From: Liopterus haemorrhoidalis
Taxonomy: Eukaryota > Arthropoda > Insecta > Coleoptera > Dytiscidae
DNA: 64,000 nucleotides
Reading direction: 5' to 3'
Assembly: GCA_963971575.1 (NCBI GenBank)
Contig: OZ020618.1
Span: 46,018,509 to 46,082,508 of the forward strand
Shown here: positions 42,485 to 53,474 of the stretch, piece after piece
How positions within the stretch are numbered: position 1 is the first letter of the stretch
Layout of the letters: every line of letters begins with the position of its first letter
Notes under the pieces: model-generated
The model's database searches: none
What the model was told of the DNA's origin: nothing
What the model saw: the letters and a program-made list of their open reading frames with translations, nothing else
Translations under genes and position numbers: made by a program

Positions 42485-42800
42485 AAGTTATAATGCAGAC
42501 TTTTTCTAAATTTTCGTTAGAAAAACTATTTCTGCTTGGCGTAAGAAATAAAATTTAAAATTTTAAATCTTGAAAAAGTTCTTTCGACTTCACAAGTAAC
42601 GACGGGGGCTCTGCAAAAATAATTTCGATATTGATTAAAATATGGTTTTAAAAAATCGGGGCAGTCATCGGAATAAATTTGTGTTAATATACAAAGGTCT
42701 AGATTTCTCTGAAGAACTGCGTCAATTTTGTTATTTAAATAAAGGCCAAAGTCACGAGATACTTGTGTAAATTTTTTATGGCATTTGCTGCTTCGACAAT
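42485..42800 (-). pseudogene. hAT transposase C-terminal remnant
   Basis: A single minus-strand frame reads CHKKFTQVSRDFGLYLNNKI, DAVLQRNLDLCILTQIYSDD, CPDFLKPYFNQYRNYFCR and APVVTCEVERTFSRFKILNF, then stops and NLEKVC in other frames. The last motif ('P.v.cdVERsFS..K..l') is the hAT dimerisation box. About 90 codons without a stop is unusual for such an isolated fragment. Neither element end was identified. A B-box-like relic (AACGGGATTCCAACCCGAG, 42840-42860) lies just beyond. Confidence 0.7.
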
Positions 42801-43161
42801 TAACAAGGACAGTTATTATTCTTTGAAACTTTCCATGCCTAAACGGGATTCCAACCCGAGACCTTAAGATTTAATTCAGCCTTTTTAATATCTCCAAAAT
42901 AATAAAAATATAAATAGCAATAATAAGAAAAATGTATTTTTCTTTCAGAAATATATTTAAAAAATGCTATAATTATTATTATTGTAAAAAACTGAATATT
43001 ATTAGATAGATTCAAGAAGTGTTTGAAAGTATATGCTCTAAATCTAAATACCTACACGAATTATTGTTCAGCTTTGTTCACAGTTCGGAAAATAAATAGT
43101 TGACAGGACTTGCAAAGTTTATACAGATTAAATAACGGTTCAAAATATTACAGGTGTGAAT

Positions 43162-43757
43162 GGGTGCGTTCAGCGCCTAAACCGTTGAGTCTAAACGTAA
43201 ACGTACGTTGATTAAACAATTTGATGAATGTCTGAACGGTTAGCGGTTAGTTTCAACGCGAGTGTTAACAGTTTGAGTATAAAAAATATATAAAAAATAT
43301 AAAAAATATAAAAAAAAATATAAAAAACCTTAAAAAATATTTAGAGATGGATCAATTTCTAATAGATAATTTTTTGTTTGCAGAATATATAGATTTTAAT
43401 GTTATCCAAGTGGCAGTGGATAACTTTGCGCCACCTATAAATGTTCTGCCTGTTAGGAATGTGCCAACTTATAATGTTGGATATGAATACGTGATAAGGA
43501 ACTATAAACTAACAAAATTTAAAAACCATTTTAGACTGCCACGTTCTCAGAATTAATCAATTTGTTAGCTCCAGAGCTATTTAACTTGTATCTTATATAA
43601 ATTTCCCGCTAAAAGTTTAGTTTAAGTATACAAGTCAACATAACTAAACGTAAAATTTTTACGTTGAGATGTTTAGTAAACTGTTGACTGTCAACGGTAA
43701 CGTTCAGAAGGTAAACGTAGTGAACGTACTAAACTGTTTAGGGCGCTGAACGCGCCC
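43162..43757 (+). mobile_element. PIF/Harbinger deletion derivative
   Basis: Ends GGGTGCGTTCAGCGCCTAAA and, inverted, GGGCGCGTTCAGCGCCCTAA, the GGG.GCGTTCA form seen in Harbinger elements. AAT lies on both sides (43159-43161 and 43758-43760), a 3-bp target duplication. 596 bp with one small open frame. GTTTA/TAAAC motifs are dense near both ends. Confidence 0.85.
43347..43556 (+). CDS. Harbinger transposase N-terminal fragment, 69 aa, open
   Basis: Begins MDQFLIDNFLFAEYIDFNVI and ends YKLTKFKNHFRLPRSQN. The closing 'F..HFR.SR..F' is the typical start of a HARBI1-type DDE transposase, where the catalytic domain would follow. Here a stop follows at once, because the rest was deleted. The frame is intact with an ATG and sits centrally between the element ends. 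It may be a remnant, or translated as a short protein. No catalytic residues are present. Confidence 0.6.
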   Translation: MDQFLIDNFLFAEYIDFNVIQVAVDNFAPPINVLPVRNVPTYNVGYEYVIRNYKLTKFKNHFRLPRSQN

Positions 43758-43760
43758 AAT

Positions 43761-44839
43761 GTATTTGAAAGTTTGCATTAAAAGAAATGTTTTTCTTTAA
43801 TAACATTTCTTAAAAATGATAACATCTCACAATGAAATTGCATTCAACAATGCACATTATGGAAAAACATATGTAGCAGCATTTGTATTAATAAGAATGT
43901 TTTTAGATAACGAGTACCCATTTATTGATATTATGATGTGAATTTTTCTACGTCTATGAACATCTCATTAATAATGTCATTAGTGAAGATTTGCCTAAAA
44001 ACGTCCGTACTCTGTTAATGAAATAAAATGTTTCAATCTACGAAGCTATACCAAAATCTTTCTATTCATCTACCACTTCCAATAGACACTAAATCGATTC
44101 TGTCTCATCCCAAATCCAGTGATCTGCTCAACTATATCCGGATTTCTGATTGCTATGAATGAATGCTATAGCAATGAAACTATAACACAATAAAACCTAC
44201 ATCTAGAAACGCTATGCGCTGGCGGAATGATTTACCGACCGACGCCAACCAAATGAAGAAGAAAAAGAAAAAAATAAAATGTTTAGTTTCATAATGAAGT
44301 TCATTATAACATTCAATTAAATTTCATAATAACTCTCTAATGAATGCAAAATATAAAAAAAATATATTTTGATCTCCTGAAACTATTAAACTAATGAGAT
44401 TTCATAGATGATGTTGTTCATGAAGTGAGCACGCAGCTTTAGAAATTCATAACGAATATTAAAATTTTACTACTTACGCGTATTTTCTCGTAAAATGATT
44501 AGATTTAAATCGTATTGCATGGATTACCATGTATATGACCATTGTTTCCATTATAATGAAGTCAGGTTATTAGTTATTCATTTATTATATGCTTGAATAT
44601 TTCAGTAATGCGTAATATTTCTTGGCCAGTTCAGAGTAATACAATCAGAAATTTAAGTATTACTTAGATTTATGAATACTACTGATAGCAATACTTCAGA
44701 AAATTGTAATTATTAAATTCAAACAAATCTCTAATCTTTCTTCCGTGATATAATGGTCTGATAAAACAATCAAAGAATCGAAATTAATTTTGAAGTTAAG
44801 TGCAACTAAACACTAACATATGGTACAGTTAACTTTCAT
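43761..44839. other. no gene seen
   Basis: AT-rich, no recognisable signal. Confidence 0.4.
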
Positions 44840-45150
44840 CCATAAAATATAAGACGAAATTGGTTAGTTGTCCTCTCCTCTGTTGATCTGCACACAAAGG
44901 TCACTTTGGACTCGTCACTCCATAAGACTGTCCCATTTTTATGTTCTTTGTCTCATTGTAACCTCTTTTGCCTATCGATAGTTCGTAACAAGGGTTTCCT
45001 TGCAACTTCTTCGTTTCACGGTTGATAGTTTAGTTTTTTCACTCTCTCCAAATTTAACTGCCCTGCTATTTCTGGTGCAGTAAGACGTTTATTATGCTTG
45101 ATCGTTATTACAATCTTCAGATTAAGTCCTGATTATTGGTCAACCATTAC
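44840..45150 (-). pseudogene. Tc1-like transposase remnant
   Basis: On the minus strand, with frame changes, one reads a helix-turn-helix tail ('LTAPEIAGQLNL') and, downstream, CKETLVTNYR, then KRLQWDKEHKNWDSLMWSDE-like sequence and SKVTFVCRSTEERTTNQF. The latter is the segment around the first catalytic Asp of Tc1 transposases. Both ends and the rest of the catalytic core are missing. Confidence 0.55.
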
Positions 45151-45480
45151 GTGTTTTGTTGGATACAATCTCATTTTGGGCATTACCTCGGCAAACTCAT
45201 AAACTAACAAAATCTTTTTGGATTTTTGATTACAGATGATCCAGTAACAAGTTATGCTGGTCACCGCAAAATCTAATTTTTTTCCCGGAGTCTGAGAAGA
45301 TTTGCCACAGCTGGCTCATTTCGCCATATTTTGCCTTCAAAATTTTTTTGTATCTTCTTCAAAACATACTTTATATATATACTTAGTTTGAAAATGAATA
45401 AATTTAACCATAGATTTGAAAAAAAAAACACAAAAATATGCTTAAAATGTGGTTATCAGACATTACCCCCCCCCCCTTAA

Positions 45481-46136
45481 ACGGTACTGTTTTCCCGGGA
45501 TCCCGTATGAAAAAAATACATCCCGTTATTCCGGGATTTCAACCCGGGAAGCCCGCTTTTTTCGGAGAAGGAATATTTAGTAATTAACGACGTGGTAACG
45601 GCATTACAGCCATTAAAAATTGGTATTGAGAAACTTTGCCGACGCATCGCAACCCTACTTGAAGCAGAGGGTGTATTTGTGTTTATTTTGGATGAGTTAC
45701 GCAAAAACAATAATAGTTTTTCGTCTAAAATGCTGGAATCTGTAGAGAATTGTCGAACGAAGGAATAATAATTTAGTTGGCTTACTAAAATACCTAAACA
45801 AGTCATCAAATTATAACACTACATACGAATCGGAAGTAAATTCCATATTACTACTGCCATCTAAATCAGTATTGCAAGCTACAGCTAAAAAGTTATTTGC
45901 TAAACTTTTTGTTGCAAATGCGGATGATTGTAGTATGGAAGATTTAGATAGCAGTGGTGATGAGGCTAAAAATTCACTGATGGCAGCGCGAGAAATGAAT
46001 ATCTATGAAGCAACGGGAAAACGCCATAACAATTATATGATGCACAAAAGACAATTCCACCAACATCGATTGAATCTTAAAGAACTTTTTCTGCGGCAGG
46101 TCTTTTCGTCACAAAAATTCGTTCATCATTAGGTGA
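45481..46136 (+). pseudogene. hAT transposase fragment with a 5' element end
   Basis: The left part has TCCCGGGATCCCG and TTTCAACCCGGGAAGCCCG, probably an element end. From about 45560 the plus strand reads VINDVVTALQPLKIGIEKLC, RRIATLLEAEGVFVFILDEL and KMLESVENCRTKE, then, after stops, NSILLLPSKSVLQATAKKLF, DLDSSGDEAKNSLMAAREMN and, in another frame, AAGLFVTKIRSSLGD, the hAT dimerisation box. It is deleted and frameshifted. A mariner starts directly after it. Confidence 0.7.
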
Positions 46137-46139
46137 TTT

Positions 46140-46860
46140 TTAATCCATCGGGATTCCGCATAATTTGAGCTCAAAAAAAGGCTCGTATTGATTGTTGTAA
46201 AGGAATGCAAAAAAAATCAACCTAGGCACTGCAAATTCCGTATACATCATTACAGGTGACGAAACTTGGATGTATTCATATGAACCGGTAACTAAGCAAC
46301 AATCCACTGTTTCGGTTTTCCAAGATAATCCGAAACTCACAAAAGTTGTTCGTTCACGAAGCACTTCCAAGAGAATGATCGCTTGTTTCTTCAGTTGTAC
46401 AGGACATGTTGCAACCATTCCTTTAGAGGATCGGAGAACAGTTAATGCTGAATGCTAATAATTTGTTTGCCCGAAGTCATCGACAAAATCAGGAAAAACA
46501 ACCAAAAATGTCGCATCATTCTTCATCAGGAAAATGCAAGCTCCCACGCAGCACGCAAGCAATTGATTATTTGAAGAATAAATATCGAATTAATGTCTCA
46601 TTGCCCGTATTCACCTGATTTATCCCCTAACGACTTTTTTTTGTTCACCAATATCAAACAAAAAATGCGTGCACAACGATTTTCATCACCTCAAGAAGAT
46701 GTTGAAGCCTTCGAAAACCATGTTTTTGAGATACTAACTTCAGAGTGGAAAAAATGTTTCGAGAATTGGTTTGAACGCATGCAAAAATGTATAAATCTTA
46801 AAGGCGAATACTTTGAAAAGCAATGAAACAGTTTGATCCAAATAAAAAATGTTTCTTTCT
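46140..46860 (+). pseudogene. DD34D mariner transposase, C-terminal two thirds
   Basis: Reads, over several frames, IPHNLSS, the first-Asp block TGDETWMYSYEPVTKQQSTV, VFQDNPKLTKVVRSRSTSKR, MIACFFSCTGHVATIPLEDR, then ICLPEVIDKIRKNNQK, the second-Asp block (here H-Q-E-N, Asp to Glu), MSHCPYSPDLSPNDFFLF (third Asp) and CFENWFERMQKCINLKGEYF. It belongs to a mariner lineage present at least five times between 46 and 62 kb. Frameshifts and the second-Asp change make it inactive. Confidence 0.83.
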
Positions 46861-47346
46861 TAGTATTTGTAAAAACTTAAAAGATAGCTCTCGTAGATTG
46901 CATAAATTACGTTGTCTACGCGATTTTTACATGTAAAGTAGACAAACCAAAAACCCGCGTAGATACTAATATTCACTGAAAAATAAGAACGTTTACGCTT
47001 AAATTAAGCAAGTCAAAAAATTAATTTTTTTTTTTTTTTAAATTCAGAAGTTACCTTTACGAGGATCCTCATTTTCAGGGAAATAATTATTAAAATTTTC
47101 AGTCAATACTCTTAAATGTTGACTTATTGTTGAATATGACTTTCTGGTTGACAACAGCAGCAATCAAAAATTCTTCTAAAAGTGGAAACATTTCTATATC
47201 TTCCTCTTATAAGCGATTATTCCAAAGAGCTAGCTTCTTCAGAAGTATGAAAAATAGCCGCGAGAGGCGTTGTATTGGGGCTACAAATATTAAATAAATC
47301 ATCGGACAAAAGTTAGCTTCTGCGTCGACTAAAAAAATTTGCTATA

Positions 47347-48440
47347 CGAGCCCTGTCCACTTTCAGTTGGCCCAGCTATGTAATTTTCAGTTTGTTGAGC
47401 CCAGAGCCCAGAGTATGTTGTCGAAAGACGTGTTTCAAGGTCTACATGTCATAAGCAAGCTAAAAAATTAGGATTTGGAACCTATAAGGTAATATTTTTT
47501 TAATCGGACTTTTAAATGTATATTTACAGAAATTTATAAAATTTTCTTAGGCCAAGGAAAAACCATTGTTGACGTCTAAGCAAAAGAAAAACAGGTTGAA
47601 ATGGGCAAGAGAACATAAAATATGGAATTGTGAAAAGTGGAACAGCGTGCAATGGAGCGATGGGTCTAGGTTTGAAGTCTGTGTAGGGGACAACCGGCGC
47701 AGAGTTGTTCGTCAGAAACATGAAGCATATCGTCCCGATTGCTTGAAAAGGAAGGTGAAATTTCCAGCATCTGTCATGGTGTGGGGTTCAATGTCTGCAA
47801 GAGGTGTGCAAAAACTTCACTTGATGGCATTGTTAGCACAGTCAAATATTTAAGTATTTTAGAGGAGTTTCTGTTGCCAACTATGGAACATGCATTAATC
47901 TCTGTGGAGGATTTTATTTTTCAACAAGATGGGGCCGCTTGCCATATGTCAAAAAAATCTTTGAAATGGTTCCGTGATCATTCTATTCCACTTTTAGAGT
48001 GGGTTTCAAGTAGCCCAGACTTATCCCCCATCGAGACACTTTGGCACGAAATGAAAAAACGATTGCGTATAACACCGGCTAGAACAATTCCAGAATTAAG
48101 ACTAAGGCTTCAAGAAATATGGGATAATTTTACTCCTCGACAATGCCAAGACTTTGTAGATACTATGCCTAGAAGAATTAATGCCGTTATAAAAATGAAA
48201 GGTGACGTTACCCAGTGGTAACTTCTGAAATAGGTTTCCAAGTAAATGGCTTTCCAATGGAAATATTATTTTTTTCTTATTAATTTACTTTAATAGTTGT
48301 AAATATTAATCGTAAATCTCTAAAATGTTTAGTTGAAAATCAAATATTACCTAGATTTCATAAGCTATTCGCATTCTGTTAATTGAACACCAATAAGTAA
48401 AAATTTGGTAGCTGGGCCAACTGATAGTGGACAAGGCTCG
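47347..48440 (+). mobile_element. Tc1-like element, 1094 bp, inserted at TA within the hAT relic
   Basis: Ends CGAGCCCTGTCCACTTTCAG and, inverted, CGAGCCTTGTCCACTATCAG, continuing TTGGCCCAGCTA (32 bp, two mismatches). TA precedes (47345-47346) and follows (48441-48442). The related hAT copy has the uninterrupted site at about 9098-9106, which confirms the boundaries. At 1.1 kb it is shorter than usual because most of the DNA-binding region is missing. Confidence 0.93.
47417..48221 (+). pseudogene. Tc1-like DD34E transposase with a candidate 62-bp intron and one frameshift
   Basis: A frame opening at 47417 reads VVERRVSRSTCHKQAKKLGF then GTYK, the end of the DNA-binding region. It is followed by GTAATA...TTCTTAG (47489-47550), a possible 62-bp intron whose removal keeps the frame (K then AKEKPLLTSKQKK). 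The catalytic part has WSDGSRFEVC (first Asp) and VMVWGSMSARGV. A one-base loss near 47821 shifts to the frame with FQQDGAACHMSKKS (second Asp) and SPDLSPIETLWHEMKKRL (Glu, 34 residues after). It ends at 48221. N-terminal helices are missing and the frameshift makes it inactive. The 'intron' could instead be a small insertion. Confidence 0.8.
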
Positions 48441-48550
48441 TATACTCGTGAATAGAAGTGTGCATGTACATGATTCAAAATATTTCGTGGACTGGCAGGA
48501 ATTTTCTGCGGACCGGCATAGGTCCGCGGACCACAGGTTGAAGAACACTG

Positions 48551-49200
48551 ATTCTAGACCGTGCTCAGTCGCCTACCTTTCAGTAAATATTCTTTTTATT
48601 CTATTTTTGGAATTATCTGTGCAATCCAAGTTCCTGATACCTTCTTTATGAACCAAAACAATTTAAAGAATTTAAAAACGGGAACCTGTCTATCAAAAAA
48701 ATATCTTATGCAAAAATTGTCAATAACAATAACCATAATCGTAAAAAAGATAAGGAAAGGTATTTAAAGATGCATAAACATGTCCTAATTATGTTGTCAT
48801 AACATTAATATCTCAACGGTTCCTATCTGATCGAATTGAAAAACAATATAAAAACCATATGAATTGATAACTGTTTTTTTAGAATCTGAGAACAACATTC
48901 CATACAGCTTGATATCGTCCGCTGGAGGTCTGGCATTTGCGCTCTTCAAATATTGGATACTTATAATTCCTAGTTTAGATTTATAATCCTATTATAATCT
49001 CTTTATGGTTTCCATAAAGAATGGGACTAATAATTTTTATCAGATGGATTTTTTTATAATTTATTAGAACAGAATTTACAAAAATGTTACCACAAAATTT
49101 CATTGGCGCCATAACAGAATACTTTGCGTTGTTTATGTTTTTTTGGATTAAAAGTAATATTTTTATACATACGAGGATTTTTATATTTCGGGATTTGAGA
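48551..49200. other. no gene seen
   Basis: AT-rich, no element ends or coding similarity recognised. Confidence 0.4.
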
Positions 49201-49720
49201 TCAAAAAGAATTATTTATCAACAAAAGTGGCTTTATTGTTTTTCAAAATATTCTGCATGAAGATCATTTTTTATGTGTTTGAACCAATTTTCGAAGCACT
49301 TTTTCCACTCCGATTGAGGCTTTTTCCACTACGATTTCAAATGATGCGGGATTCAACGCGAACAAATCTTTTTTATGGCCAAATGTTCATGCAATAGTGA
49401 ATGTATGCTGGTCCCACTAATGCCCAAAAATACCTCAATCTCACGATAAATCACATGACTATCTTGCAGTATCAGTTCACGCACAGCATCAATGTTTTCC
49501 GGAACAACAACCGATTTTGGACGACCTTCGCGAAATTCGTCCTTAAGCGAACTATGGCCACGATTGAAGTCGGCAAATCATCGATAAACAGTAGTCCTTG
49601 ATGGTGCTTCATCGCCAAAAATCGAATTAAGTTCAACGATGCACTGTTGTTGGCTTAATCCACGTCAAAAGTTGTAAAAAATAATCGCTCGAAATTGTTC
49701 ACGATTTAATTCCGATAATA
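49201..49720 (-). pseudogene. mariner transposase, internally deleted
   Basis: The minus strand reads ELNREQFRAIIFYNF, stop, RGLSQQQCIVELNSIFGDEA, PSRTTVYR, HSSLKDEFREGRPKSVVV, PENIDAVRELILQDSHVIYR, EIEVFLGISGTSIHSLLHEH and LAIKKICS, then jumps directly to QSEWKKCFENWFKHIKND and HAEYFEKQ. The whole catalytic domain between the helix-turn-helix region and the C-terminus is deleted. It is the same or a close lineage to the mariners at 46140, 53475 and 61648. Confidence 0.83.
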
Positions 49721-49747
49721 GCCGATACATATTAATAGCCGAAATTG

Positions 49748-50286
49748 AAGATATAGAGCACCTCGCGAAGAGGTGTAGAGAGATGACAGTATGGTCGGGG
49801 AGGACATTAGACCTGATGCACGAAGATGGAAGGGGGAAAGGCAGGCGAGGGAATTAGAGGCAAGAAGGATAGAGATTGGAGAAGGATAACAAAAAAGGGG
49901 TAAAGGAAGGAAGGAAGGAAGGAAGAGGCCCGGTGGGAAGCAGAAGGGGAGAAATTGAAGGAAGGAAGGGGGCTGAGGTTACCTGGAAATGGGGAGGAAA
50001 GATGGGAGATAGGAGGAGGGATGAAGAAATGGTTGGAAGGGAAGAGAATAGAATAAAATAAATTAAAGATGGGCGAGAGAACTGGAAGCAAGAAGGAAGG
50101 AGATAGGAGAGGGAAACCAGAATGAGAATAGGAAGAAAGAGAGGGACACTGGAGCAAGAAGAAAGAAATGAGAAAATTTTTTGTAAATTGAATTGTATTG
50201 TACGTTATTTATTTTTGATTGTTTTATTTCTATTTGTATTGCTTAATACCCTGAACGCCGCAAGGCCTAGGGAATAAAGAATATAT
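49748..50286 (+). mobile_element. 5'-truncated R1-like retroposon with 19-bp target duplication
   Basis: ATATTAATAGCCGAAATTG precedes (49729-49747) and follows (50287-50305) the segment. It starts in the coding tail and continues through purine-rich sequence (GGAAGGAAGG tract at 49906) to GCCGCAAGGCCTAGGGAATA and an AT-rich end. The reverse-orientation relative at 54961-55743 is longer and includes the zinc-knuckle coding region. Orientation is plus. Confidence 0.88.
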
Positions 50287-50305
50287 ATATTAATAGCCGA
50301 AATTG

Positions 50306-51017
50306 CCGATATGGCCAATTACCGATTATCTAGCGATTAATCGGGGAAATCCTACGCTCTGAATGGACATTGTCTTTTTAGACACATGAGTAATTGATTT
50401 ATTTTAGCACCTTTATAAATTCTCCTTTGTAATTAAAAAATTTGATTTCTCACGACTGATAACCATGCCGTGTACCTAAATATTTGTAAATCATTGCTTA
50501 TTCGATTTGCTGTCCAAATATTTTATGAGAACGCATATCAACGATTTAGGAATCTAATTTTTTTGGAACCATATGATTTTGGAATAAGGCCTAGAAACTG
50601 GACAACGCATTTGGATAAAGCATCGCAGCGCTACAAACACATATCGGCTGCAGATAGGAATTTTTAAGTTTTTCGTAACACTTTATCCGTAAGAGATATA
50701 TATAGATTATATTTATTTTGTCAACAGCTACATCGCACACCGCGACATTAGCAAACTTTTACTTATGTATGCAACTAAGCTTATTTCATATTATACTTTA
50801 AATCAAATTTCATAAATATACGACAAAATTTGGAATTATGTCTCTCGAGCATTGGTTCTACGTCCCCGTTATACTGAAAATGTATTGAAGTTACCAGAAA
50901 AATATTTAGAACTACTGTTATTGTAAAACAAGATAAATAAAAAAATCTACAAATGTTTGAGAAAGATATCATCTTATGTCGTCTAGAATTGTAGATACCG
51001 AGTTTGTGATAATATTC
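50306..51017. other. no gene seen
   Basis: AT-rich. 'ccgatatggccaattaccgattatctagcgattaatcgg' motifs at 50306-50345 look like one end of a small repeat that began before the retroposon insertion. Confidence 0.4.
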
Positions 51018-51315
51018 ATTAGGGCAGTGGCTCTCAACCATTTCGATATTATGGTCCACTTTACAGACTTATATTTTGACACACCAAAGAATTCTACATA
51101 CTACATTTATACACCTGTCTTGAAGTCAATTAATATTATAGAAATTTTAATTTTCTTCGTAAGATTTATAATACATTTATTTATTAAATTTATAATTCAA
51201 TCTGTTAAATAATTTCTTCTGTACATTTTCAATTTTTTGAATATGGATTTGATACTGTGGATTCCAGACCCGATCCAGGCTGTTGAACAATATAATAAAT
51301 AGAAATGGATTAGTG

Positions 51316-51820
51316 CAGCGGTTCCCAACCTGTGCTCCGCGGAGCCCTAAGTGCTCTGTATGTACTTGTCAGGGGCTCCGCAACCATTCCAAGAAATAAA
51401 ATAAATAAAAATTTAATAAAATAAAAAGAATTAGAAATAAAAAACGGAATTTAATATAAGAAAACTGGAAATTACATTCTGAAAGAAAATTGGCCAATTT
51501 GTATGTATATCCGAGTGATTTCTGACTCTAGCCGGTTTATGACTCTATGACTAGCTGGAATGGGATCGGCGAGATGCATTTTTGTTTGAATAATCTGCGT
51601 GTATTTTGATTATTTGCTTCATTTTATTAAACCTGTCTATCTATCAATATGTGAGCTATGAAAGAGAAAAGTGAATTTATACTAAATAAAAAATCTACCC
51701 CCTCACCCGTAACATTACTTCTAAACACCATTAAGTTGTAAGACATAGGACAGGCCTAAGGGCTCCGCCATAGAAATTGATTCTAAAAAGGGCTCCGCAA
51801 GCAAAAAAGGTTGTTTCCAA
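51316..51820. repeat. hAT-like MITE including the repeat shared with 10079-10345
   Basis: Starts CAGCGGTTCCCAACCTGTGC with CCGCGGAGCCCT and GGGGCTCCGCAACC. The right part has AGGGCTCCGC and ends near AAGGTTGTTTCCAATC, a weak inverse of the left end. 51527-51805 matches 10079-10345. Confidence 0.6.
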
Positions 51821-51821
51821 T

Positions 51822-52345
51822 CTAAATATAAAACTGAGGTTTCATAGTGCCTTTTACACAATGTTTGTAATATGGTAGCTAAAGCCGAGTTTTGTATCCA
51901 AAGTTGCTCCAAAATTCTTGATTTGTTCAACTCTATTGAGTGGTATATTATTAACAGTAAAGCTGTAATCAATAATATTCTCATTTAAACTAATTTAAAA
52001 TATTTTTAAATGATTACTAAGATCAATCTGCATTTCACTGCAATCCTCAATTCTAATAACTTTTTTTAAAAATCTTTATCTTAAGAATCTGTATAGAAAA
52101 GAAAATTAGAGGATTTGAAACAATTTTCGATATCTTTAAGAAATGTAGAAAAAAAACATAGGGCCAAGATTAGAACCCTGCGGAACACCAGATGTGATTA
52201 AAACTATAGAAGATATAAAACTTCTAACTGCATCAAACTGAGAACGATTACTAATACAAGATTTCATACATCGCAACAAATAGAAACCAAAATTGTCAAG
52301 TTTTGCAACAAGTGTAGGATGATGAACTCTGGCCTTTCAAAGGCC
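51822..52345 (-). pseudogene. non-LTR reverse transcriptase fragment
   Basis: The minus strand reads HHPTLVAKLDNFGFYLLRCM, KSCISNRSQFDAVRSFISSI, VLITSGVPQGSNLGPMFF, FLKDIENCFKSSNFLFYTDS (in place of a YADD box) and, in shifted frames, KIFKKVIRIEDCSEMQIDLS, FSYTVNNIPLNRVEQIKNFG and ATLDTKLGFSYHI. This is the palm region of a jockey/RTE-type LINE, with stops and frameshifts. It lacks both ends. Confidence 0.75.
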
Positions 52346-52556
52346 TTCGATAAAGCCTTCGTAATGTAAAATTACACATTTTAAAAGAACTAATATTTCG
52401 TGTAGTTGAACGAATGTGAGTATATAAATGACACCCCCTAAGAAAAAGTTCTGACTACGCAGTTGATAGTAACGTTTTATTATTATTTTTATTACTACCA
52501 GTATTTTTTGTTCAAGATAGACCAGTGAGCCGTGACACACCAGTTGATAACCACTG

Positions 52557-53423
52557 CATTAACATAAGCTGTTCCTAAATACAATGTCTTTAAAATTTCG
52601 ATTGTTATCAAACTGGCCATTGATCGACCATATTTTTCAGCAAGCTGCATATGAGACATCGTTGGGATAACAAGATCGAGATTAATTACCTACCTACTAA
52701 ATAAACATGTAATTATTCTGAAAATATTTATAGCCAGTTAAGATTACATAGATGATAATATCTCATTTAACTATTTTATATAAAAACAACTATATTGAAT
52801 ATCCTGTAGTGTTGAAATATCTACTAATAACTTGCTTAATTATTGTTTTTTGGAATATTTCTGAGTTTTTTAATCAATTAAGTTATGACTTAATTTTTAA
52901 GTCATTTGTTATAGAATGTGGAAGTTAATTTGATGGTTTCGTTAGTAAAAAATTTAAATAATGATTTGCTAACTGAGCCGTGGACATTATTACGACCGTT
53001 TCAAATTTCCCTTCGACCAGTGGTTCTTAAATTTTTCATATCTTTACACCTATTAGATTATTAGAATATGCTTTTATATCCCAGGTAATAATATACAGAG
53101 CGTTCATAAATGATCGAGAGGCATTTGAATTTACCGCTCATTAATTTTATAGGTTAGTACTTACCAATGACGCACATAAAAAAAATTACAAATGCAAATT
53201 GACAAAGCATTTTATTAATAACATAATAGGTTCCCAACGCCTAGATAGGCGCATAGGGACAGAGAAGATAAGTTATCTGTTTCTAGACCGCCGGCCACAG
53301 ATATGAAAACCACGTGGTCAGTGTGACGTTCAGACCGGTCCTATTATCCCTGTATAAACAGGTACCCTAAAGCTGGCTGCACAATATCGGACGATAAAAA
53401 TCCAAAGTAAGTAATAATAAGGT
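52557..53423. other. no gene seen
   Basis: AT-rich. 53220-53390 is somewhat GC-richer but shows no coding pattern that I can support. Confidence 0.4.
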
Positions 53424-53472
53424 TCATATGAATAAATCCAAGTCCCGTGACCTGTAACGATGTTGTATACAA
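53424..53472 (-). repeat. detached mariner fragment next to a mariner 3' end
   Basis: Matches the internal segment 54024-54073 of the neighbouring mariner (TCATATGAATAAATCCAAGT, CCTGTAACGATGTTGTATAC), which encodes the first-Asp region 'NIVTGDETWIYSYE'. It lies just beyond the 3' end of that mariner in the same orientation. Confidence 0.75.
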
Positions 53473-53474
53473 AC

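Larger units (their letters stand above)
47030..48550 (-). mobile_element. hAT relic (second copy of the 8544-9206 family) with a nested Tc1-like element
   Basis: 47050-47346 matches 8785-9100 (GAGGATCCTCATTTTCAGGG, GACTTTCTGGTTGACA.CAGCAG and so on) and 48443-48550 matches 9101-9206 with the hAT end CAGTGTTCTTCAACCTGTGG on the minus strand. The two halves are separated exactly by the Tc1-like element. The 3' side is truncated near a T run at 47024-47039. Confidence 0.82.
51025..52556. mobile_element. possible composite hAT element containing other relics
   Basis: CAGTGGCTCTCAACCATTTC at the left and, inverted, CAGTGGTTATCAACTGGTGT at the right (52556) are hAT-like ends. Flanking octamers CATTAGGG and CATTAACA share only the first five bases. 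Inside are a second pair of hAT-like 'ggctccgc' repeats (51316-51820) and a LINE fragment (51822-52345). The pairing of the outer ends is plausible, not proven. Confidence 0.5.
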
